Of a stretch of 6,289 nt of DNA, positions 1 to 4,328 are shown piece by piece; position 1 is the first letter of the stretch, and every line of letters begins with the position of its first letter. Under the pieces are notes generated by a model. That model was given only the letters and a program-made list of their open reading frames with translations. It was not told the DNA's origin and did not search any database. The DNA is from Chloroflexota bacterium (GTDB lineage Bacteria > Chloroflexota > Anaerolineae > Aggregatilineales > Phototrophicaceae): positions 1 through 6,289 of the forward strand of contig JAADYY010000014.1 of the NCBI GenBank assembly GCA_010092805.1. Direction: 5' to 3'. Both the position numbers and the translations under genes were made by a program.

Positions 1-91
1 CAGGCACAACAAGCCAGGATAACATGGGCGAGGTGGACGTTACCGCCACGATCCGGCGCGTCGGTCAGGGGACGCCAGGGGTAACCCAAAG

Positions 92-209
92 TCCCCACCT
101 CTTCGGGGGATGTTGGCGCGGTAGCACACCGCCCACGATCTTTTGTCCGATGCACGGTGGTAGCTACATGCGCCAACCATGCTTTCCTCCACCCGCTAAA
201 GACGGGTGG
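92..209 (+). ncRNA. Structured RNA candidate, omegaRNA/transposon right-end-like
   Basis: Several strong stems are visible. TCCCC 92-96 pairs with GGGGA 106-110. GTTGGCGC 112-119 pairs perfectly with GCGCCAAC 170-177. Inside that, GTAGC 121-125 pairs with GCTAC 163-167 and CACCG 127-131 with CGGTG 155-159, leaving a loop of about 23 nt. A separate hairpin, CCACCCG 189-195 with CGGGTGG 203-209, has a CTAAAGA loop. A long interrupted stem followed by a short terminal hairpin, overlapping a TnpB-like coding end, is the arrangement expected of a TnpB guide RNA (reRNA/omegaRNA) and IS200/IS605 right end. If so, the guide would begin just downstream, in the leader of the PA14 gene. The pairing is seen in the sequence; the identity is inference. 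A plain 5' leader structure of the PA14 gene is the alternative. Confidence 0.4.
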
Positions 210-218
210 TTTCCAGCA

Positions 219-225
219 AGGAGGG
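219..225 (+). promoter_or_regulatory. Strong Shine-Dalgarno of the PA14 gene
   Basis: AGGAGGG lies 4-5 nt before ATG 230 and fixes that codon as the start rather than the in-frame GTG at 206, which sits inside the upstream hairpin. CCTCC at 186-190 is complementary to the GGAGG core at 220-224 and could mask it. Confidence 0.75.
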
Positions 226-229
226 TTCG

Positions 230-1318
230 ATGAAAAATAAGCATCTGTCCTTAGCGTCCGCGGCAGCGCCGGCCACACGCGCACGGGTGAACCTGCTGAT
301 CGGGTTGATCGCTGTGCTGGCCGCAACCATGACCGTGATCGCCGCCCCGGTGACGGGCAACGGCGGCGGCAGTGTCACGCCCGGCACTGGCATCGGGCTG
401 ACGGGCAACTACTTCAACAACCTCGATTTAGCGGGCGACCCGGCCCTGACGCGCATTGACCCGACCATCGATTTCCGCGCACCATTCGCTGACAACATTG
501 GGGGGCAGGGCGTCTCGGTGCGCTGGATTGGCCAGCTTGAACCGCTGTTCACAGATCGCTACGAGTTTCAGGTGCGCCGCAACGGTGCAGTCCGGCTGAT
601 CATCGATGGTGAGGTGCTGATCGACACGTGGGACAGCCCCGACAACGTCACCGACCGCGTCACCATCGACCTGGAAGCCTTCGAGCGCTACCCGATAGAG
701 CTGGACTACCGCACTGAAACCCCACGCCCCTTGCTGCGATTTTTCTGGCGCAGCAGCGAGCAGGAGCGCGAGATTATCCCACGCAGCGCCCTCTACCCCG
801 CCCAGAGTTTCGATCAGCGGGACGCGGCGAATCCGCTGGCAGAAGCCACAGATGAACCTATCCCCGCCGAAGCGACCGCTGAGCCGCAGGCGGAGGCGAC
901 CGCTGAATTGACGGCTGACCCCGCCACCCCAACACCGATCCCGCCCAGCGCCACACCAGAACCGCCGACCGCCACACCGCTGCCCCCAACGGCGACTCAG
1001 CAGGTGCTGGACCCACCGCCGGGTGTTCCCGTCGCGCTGCCCGACCTGACGGAGATCGCGGTGGGTGCGCCGCTCACGGTGATCTGGCAGGCCGCCGCCA
1101 ACGCCGATTGGTACCGCGTCCTCATCGAAGGTATGCAGACTGACGACACGTTTGTGCAGCTTTATGTGGCGAGCGCGGTTTGTCCGGGGCAGCTTTGTAC
1201 AGCAGAACTGCTGCTGGAACTGGTACCTGGCGAATACACGTGGCGTGTGCAGGGCTTCAACGAGGACAACGGCTTCGGGATGCCCTCGTTAGCGGTCGAT
1301 TTCACCGTCCTGCCGTGA
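230..1318 (+). CDS. Exported PA14-domain protein with Pro/Thr linker
   Basis: The product is 362 aa. Residues 1-20 are basic and residues 21-40 are hydrophobic (NLLIGLIAVLAATMTVIAAP), which fits a signal peptide or N-terminal anchor. Residues about 56-190 match a PA14 domain: a GLTGNYFNN opening, IDFRAPF, VSVRWIGQL, FTDRYEFQVRRNGAVRLIIDGEVLIDTW, a central beta hairpin, and a closing FFWRSS strand. PA14 domains generally bind glycans or mediate adhesion. Residues about 204-258 form a disordered Glu/Ala then Thr/Pro/Ala spacer. Residues about 265-361 look like an Ig/FN3-like beta domain (PLTVIWQAAANADWYRVLIEG, GEYTWRVQGFN); Cys318 and Cys323 could form a disulfide. It probably acts outside the membrane, perhaps in carbohydrate binding or cell-surface attachment. 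No enzymatic domain is visible. Its stop touches the stop of the convergent hydrolase gene. The domain call is strong and the function is open. Confidence 0.88.
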   Translation: MKNKHLSLASAAAPATRARVNLLIGLIAVLAATMTVIAAPVTGNGGGSVTPGTGIGLTGNYFNNLDLAGDPALTRIDPTIDFRAPFADNIGGQGVSVRWIGQLEPLFTDRYEFQVRRNGAVRLIIDGEVLIDTWDSPDNVTDRVTIDLEAFERYPIELDYRTETPRPLLRFFWRSSEQEREIIPRSALYPAQSFDQRDAANPLAEATDEPIPAEATAEPQAEATAELTADPATPTPIPPSATPEPPTATPLPPTATQQVLDPPPGVPVALPDLTEIAVGAPLTVIWQAAANADWYRVLIEGMQTDDTFVQLYVASAVCPGQLCTAELLLELVPGEYTWRVQGFNEDNGFGMPSLAVDFTVLP

Positions 1319-2287
1319 TCACGCCCGCAGAAAGTCCATGATCAGCGGGTTGACGACATCGGGGCGATCATAGATGGCCGCGTGCCCGGTGCCGGGGATG
1401 ATCTCGGCCCGGACATGCGGCAGCGCCGCGCGGGCGCGCCGCACCGCCGCCTGCGCGTTGTAAATCGCCTCGTGTTCGCCGACGATCAACAGCGTGGGGA
1501 TGTCGAAGCGGCGCAATTCGGCGCGTGGGGTGCCGCGCACAAACGAGAACAGAATCCGCGCGCTCTGCCACATTTCGCGCAGAGTCGGGTCGTCGTTCTG
1601 AATCCCCACGATGGTATTGATACGGTAGTATTTGATCGTCAGGGTCAGCGCCCGCGCCAATTGGCGGTCAAAGGTGAGGTTGGAACCGGGCGGCGTGAAG
1701 GCATGGACAAGCAGCCGCTGCCCCGCCGCCTCCAGATCGCCGCCCATGTTGAGGATCAGCGGCACGCCGCTGCGAATGTAAATTTTGAAGCGGGCCAACC
1801 CCACCGGGCTGAGCAGCACCGCCTTCTCGACCCGCTCCGGCGCGTAGATCCCCAGCCGGATCACGACCCAGCCGCCCAAACACACCCCCGCGACACGGAC
1901 ACGCTCCAGGCCGAGCGCGTCCAGAACATCGACGAGCCACTTGGCGTAGGCATCATCGAAAAATGGCGGCGGATTCGGATCGCTGCGGCCCGGATGCCCG
2001 ACGGTGTCCAGCGCATAGACGCGGTATTCGGCTGCGAAATCGGCGATCTGTTTGTGCCACAGCGGCGCGCTCGCGCCGTAGCCCTGCACCAGCACCAGCG
2101 GCGGCGCGTCCGGCGGCCCCGTCACCAGCAGATGTGTGCGTCCGTAGCGCGTCGCGACGTAGCGGCTTTCGACATCCACCGGGAGCTGTGCCAGCGCCGA
2201 CTCGTACCAGGCACGCATCGCGGCGTAACCCTCCGGCGATTTGTACAGGCGGGCGGGATCAGGCGTTGCGGTCTGTTGCGTGTCCAT
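1319..2287 (-). CDS. Alpha/beta hydrolase with Cys nucleophile
   Basis: The product is 322 aa with an alpha/beta-hydrolase fold and no signal peptide, so it is probably cytoplasmic. Visible landmarks are the strand PPLVLVQGYGAS (residues 62-73, where HG is usual at the oxyanion loop and QG occurs here), YALDTVGHPGRSD (91-103), the nucleophile elbow VAGVCLGGW (132-140), PTLLIVGEHEAIYN (264-277) and the catalytic histidine in GTGHAAIYDRP (299-309). The elbow reads G-x-C-x-G, so Cys136 (codon TGT, complement of 1880-1882) replaces the usual Ser, and Glu273 stands where Asp is common; the inferred triad is Cys136-Glu273-His302. A lid region lies about 165-250. The family includes esterases, lipases and haloperoxidases, and the Cys could mean thioester or lactone chemistry, as in dienelactone hydrolases, or loss of activity. 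The substrate is unknown. The ATG at 2287 has only a weak upstream CAGGA. The gene is divergent from arsR across 145 bp. Confidence 0.9.
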   Translation of the reverse strand: MDTQQTATPDPARLYKSPEGYAAMRAWYESALAQLPVDVESRYVATRYGRTHLLVTGPPDAPPLVLVQGYGASAPLWHKQIADFAAEYRVYALDTVGHPGRSDPNPPPFFDDAYAKWLVDVLDALGLERVRVAGVCLGGWVVIRLGIYAPERVEKAVLLSPVGLARFKIYIRSGVPLILNMGGDLEAAGQRLLVHAFTPPGSNLTFDRQLARALTLTIKYYRINTIVGIQNDDPTLREMWQSARILFSFVRGTPRAELRRFDIPTLLIVGEHEAIYNAQAAVRRARAALPHVRAEIIPGTGHAAIYDRPDVVNPLIMDFLRA

Positions 2288-2397
2288 TGCGTTGTCGTCC
2301 TGCTGTGTCGTCGCTCCCAGCCTATCATCCTTTGCCGTCGATACCGCAGCGAATTAAGCAGATACCCATCTCAAACAGCCGCGCCCAAACTTCGCGC

Positions 2398-2425
2398 TTG
2401 ACATATCGACCAATATCGATATGAT
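2398..2425 (+). promoter_or_regulatory. arsR promoter
   Basis: A perfect -35 hexamer TTGACA (2398-2403), a 16-nt spacer and a -10 hexamer TATGAT (2420-2425, 5 of 6 consensus) form a near-ideal sigma70-type promoter. The predicted start of transcription, about 7-8 nt beyond, falls on or next to ATG 2433, implying a leaderless arsR mRNA. The ArsR operator lies within the spacer and reaches into the -10. Confidence 0.75.
2403..2422 (+). promoter_or_regulatory. ArsR operator 1
   Basis: ATATCGAC (2403-2410), 4 nt, then ATCGATAT (2415-2422) form an inverted repeat with one mismatch. It overlaps the -35/-10 interval, so bound repressor would block RNA polymerase. A core 10-bp perfect palindrome, ATATCGATAT, spans 2413-2422. 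The same 8-4-8 pattern recurs before arsM. Assignment to ArsR is inferred from position and duplication. Confidence 0.7.
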
Positions 2426-2432
2426 TGTCGTC

Positions 2433-2756
2433 ATGGAGACAAAACAGTTACAGTTCGCCAAAGCCCTCGCCGACAAAAACCGCTTGAAGATCATGACGCA
2501 GTTGTGCTGTGTATGGCTCAGCGTCAATGATCTCGTGGAGCAGCTCGGCGTCGAGCAGTCCACCGTCAGCCATCACCTGAAAACGTTGAAAGCAGCGGAA
2601 TTGGTCTTGGTGCGCCAGGAAGGTAAGCACCGCTACTACACGCTCAATCAGGAGCAGTTGACGTTGTGCTGTGGGATGCTCGTGCAGAGTTTTGCGCCGG
2701 ACTACGCGGCGACGATTGTGCCTGTTTCGTCGATCCAGGAAGCCAGCGGCGATTAG
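2433..2756 (+). CDS. arsR: ArsR/SmtB-family arsenic-responsive repressor
   Basis: The product is 107 aa, the usual size for this family of dimeric winged-helix repressors that release DNA on binding As(III) or another metal(loid). The recognition helix is in VEQSTVSHHLKTLKAAELV (residues 40-58), and the wing is VLVRQEGKHRYYTL (58-71). The classical site ELCVCDL of plasmid-type ArsR aligns with WLSVNDL here, so both ligand cysteines are absent. Instead there are vicinal pairs Cys25-Cys26 (before the HTH) and Cys79-Cys80 (C-terminal helix), both in the context LCC. I chose ATG 2433 because the in-frame ATG at 2421 lies inside the -10 box and cannot be in the mRNA made from that promoter. It likely represses itself and arsM through the two matching operators. 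The arsenic role is inferred from the arsM and arsC neighbours. Confidence 0.9.
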   Translation: METKQLQFAKALADKNRLKIMTQLCCVWLSVNDLVEQLGVEQSTVSHHLKTLKAAELVLVRQEGKHRYYTLNQEQLTLCCGMLVQSFAPDYAATIVPVSSIQEASGD

Positions 2757-2784
2757 CGCGTTCTGCGCCCGTCGCTCTTTTTTT
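2745..2784 (+). terminator. Rho-independent terminator between arsR and arsM
   Basis: AGCGGCG (2745-2751) pairs with CGTCGCT (2770-2776, one G-U), and inside it GCGC 2756-2759 pairs with GCGC 2765-2768 around a GTTCT loop. One base later a run of seven T follows (2778-2784). The stem begins within the last codons of arsR. It should end the arsR transcript, leaving arsM to its own promoter, or act as an attenuator that lowers read-through. Confidence 0.65.
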
Positions 2785-2787
2785 CGC

Positions 2788-2815
2788 TCGACATATCGAT
2801 TATCATCAATATGAC
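2788..2815 (+). promoter_or_regulatory. arsM-arsC promoter
   Basis: TCGACA (2788-2793), a 16-nt spacer and TATGAC (2810-2815) copy the architecture of the arsR promoter with weaker hexamers. GACATATCGA-N9-ATATGA is identical at both sites. It starts 3 nt after the T-run of the terminator. A start of transcription at about 2822 would leave only about 7 nt of leader and exclude the AGGAG at 2816-2820, so either this message is nearly leaderless or the AGGAG is used on read-through transcripts. Confidence 0.6.
2793..2812 (+). promoter_or_regulatory. ArsR operator 2
   Basis: ATATCGAT (2793-2800), 4 nt, then ATCAATAT (2805-2812) form an inverted repeat with one mismatch. Spacing and placement relative to the -35 and -10 boxes are the same as in operator 1, exactly 390 bp upstream. 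Confidence 0.68.
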
Positions 2816-2820
2816 AGGAG
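2816..2820 (+). promoter_or_regulatory. Shine-Dalgarno deciding the arsM start
   Basis: AGGAG lies 8 nt before ATG 2829 and argues for that codon over the in-frame ATG at 2811, which overlaps the -10 box. Confidence 0.6.
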
Positions 2821-2828
2821 ATCCTCAG

Positions 2829-3602
<774 letters not shown>

Positions 3603-3616
3603 GTTGGCTGGCGATC

Positions 3617-4039
3617 ATGAAGCACAGAGTCTTGTTCCTGTGTACGGGCAATTCAGCGCGCAGCCAGATAGCCGAAGCCATCGTCAACCATGAGCGCGGG
3701 GCCGCTTGGGAAGCCGTCAGCGCGGGGACGGAACCCGCCGCGCGCGTCAACCCGTATGCGCTGCGCGCGTTGGCCGAAGTTGGCATCGACACAGCAGGCT
3801 CCACGCCCACGCACATCAGCGCATTTCTGGGCCAGTCGTTCGATCTGGTGATCACCGTGTGCGATGACGCGGCAGAAAACTGCCCGTTCTGGCCGGGGCA
3901 GGGCCAGCGCGTTCACATCGGCTTCCCAGACCCGGCCAAAGCGACCGGGACGGATGACACCATCCTCGCCACGTTCCGGGAGACGCGCGACGCCATCCAC
4001 ACGCAGATTCTGGCCGCCGTCGACAATTTCAGCAGCTAA
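3617..4039 (+). CDS. arsC: Thioredoxin-type arsenate reductase
   Basis: The product is 140 aa of the low-molecular-weight tyrosine-phosphatase fold, reducing As(V) to As(III) with electrons from thioredoxin. The P-loop is C9-TGNSA-R15 (VLFLCTGNSARSQIAEA). The redox cysteines Cys82 and Cys89 lie in TVCDDAAENCPFWPG, matching the Cys10/Cys82/Cys89 relay of the Staphylococcus aureus pI258-type enzyme, and Asp105 in GFPDPA is the general acid. This arrangement separates it from plain phosphatases, which lack the second Cys pair, and from glutaredoxin-type ArsC. ATG 3617 starts the protein directly at the first beta strand; a TTG at 3599 overlapping the arsM stop is less likely. No strong Shine-Dalgarno is visible, so coupling to arsM translation is plausible. 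Its product arsenite would be the substrate of ArsM. Confidence 0.94.
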   Translation: MKHRVLFLCTGNSARSQIAEAIVNHERGAAWEAVSAGTEPAARVNPYALRALAEVGIDTAGSTPTHISAFLGQSFDLVITVCDDAAENCPFWPGQGQRVHIGFPDPAKATGTDDTILATFRETRDAIHTQILAAVDNFSS

Positions 4040-4052
4040 CTGCCTTCCCCCC

Positions 4053-4090
4053 GTCAGCCGGATCACAGCGACCGACGCGATCCGGCTGAC
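4053..4090 (+). terminator. Perfect 12-bp hairpin after arsC, possible terminator
   Basis: GTCAGCCGGATC (4053-4064) pairs without mismatch with GATCCGGCTGAC (4079-4090) around a 14-nt loop, 13 nt past the arsC stop. No T-run follows, so it is either a non-canonical terminator or an mRNA 3'-end stabiliser. Confidence 0.5.
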
Positions 4091-4146
4091 CCTGGCCGCG
4101 CCGAGCCAGAGCCGCGCAGCACCTAACCGCCATCTACTGGCAATCA

Positions 4147-4261
4147 GGCCCAATTCAGACCTTGAAAAAGTTGCATTTGGGCCGAAGTTGGCTAAGATCA
4201 GTTTTGTCCGTTATTAGGACAGTCGTCATTAGCTAATCTTAACATTTCCAAACTGCAACTT
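4147..4261. repeat. AT-rich nested inverted repeat in the arsC-VWA gap
   Basis: The 289-bp gap between arsC and the VWA gene holds no gene I can support. Apart from the hairpin at 4053-4090 it contains an AT-rich block. AAGTTGCA-TTTGG (4168-4180) is inverted at CCAAA-C-TGCAACTT (4248-4261), with one extra base. Within it TAAGAT (4193-4198) pairs with ATCTTA (4236-4241) and TGTCC (4205-4209) with GGACA (4217-4221). GGCCCAA 4147-4153 and TTGGGCC 4177-4183 form a competing stem. It could be a small MITE-like element or a regulatory region for the VWA gene. A weak promoter-like pair, TTGCAT 4171 and TAAGAT 4193, is present but unconvincing. I see no target-site duplication. Confidence 0.4.
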
Positions 4262-4328
4262 CGCTGCACACAGCGGCAGATCATCGCGGCGGCGAGGGGG
4301 TTTGATCAACGACCGGGCGGGGGTGCGC

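Larger units (their letters stand above)
3..233 (+). pseudogene. Possible C-terminal remnant of an IS200/IS605 TnpB protein (left-truncated)
   Basis: This frame is open from the window edge to a TGA at 231-233, which overlaps the ATG of the next gene as ATGA. Its translation contains VDVTATIRRVGQGTPGVT (about positions 36-89). From memory of the family, TnpB proteins end with a third RuvC motif of the form D-x-N-A-A-x-N-I, often followed by a tail like VGxGxPExTPVE; the DV.A.I and VGQGTPGVT segments resemble a degraded version. The rest of the frame is low-information sequence, as expected where a tnpB end overlaps its guide RNA. The zinc-finger cysteines and the other RuvC motifs would lie left of the window and cannot be checked. 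The frame could instead be fortuitous, since GC-rich DNA holds many open frames. I treat it as a weak call. Confidence 0.3.

Noticed and set aside
2288..2397. Promoter for the hydrolase in the divergent gap
   Set aside because: I found no convincing -35/-10 pair on the minus strand, and only a weak CAGGA near the start.
1382..2401. Long plus-strand open frame (339 codons) opposite the hydrolase
   Set aside because: The translation is Arg/Gln/His-rich with no fold motif, and the opposite strand encodes a clear alpha/beta hydrolase; it is a GC-driven shadow.
2421..2423. Upstream ATG as arsR start
   Set aside because: It lies within the -10 hexamer, so it cannot be on the transcript made from that promoter.
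2811..2813. Upstream ATG as arsM start
   Set aside because: It overlaps the -10 box, whereas ATG 2829 has AGGAG at a good distance.
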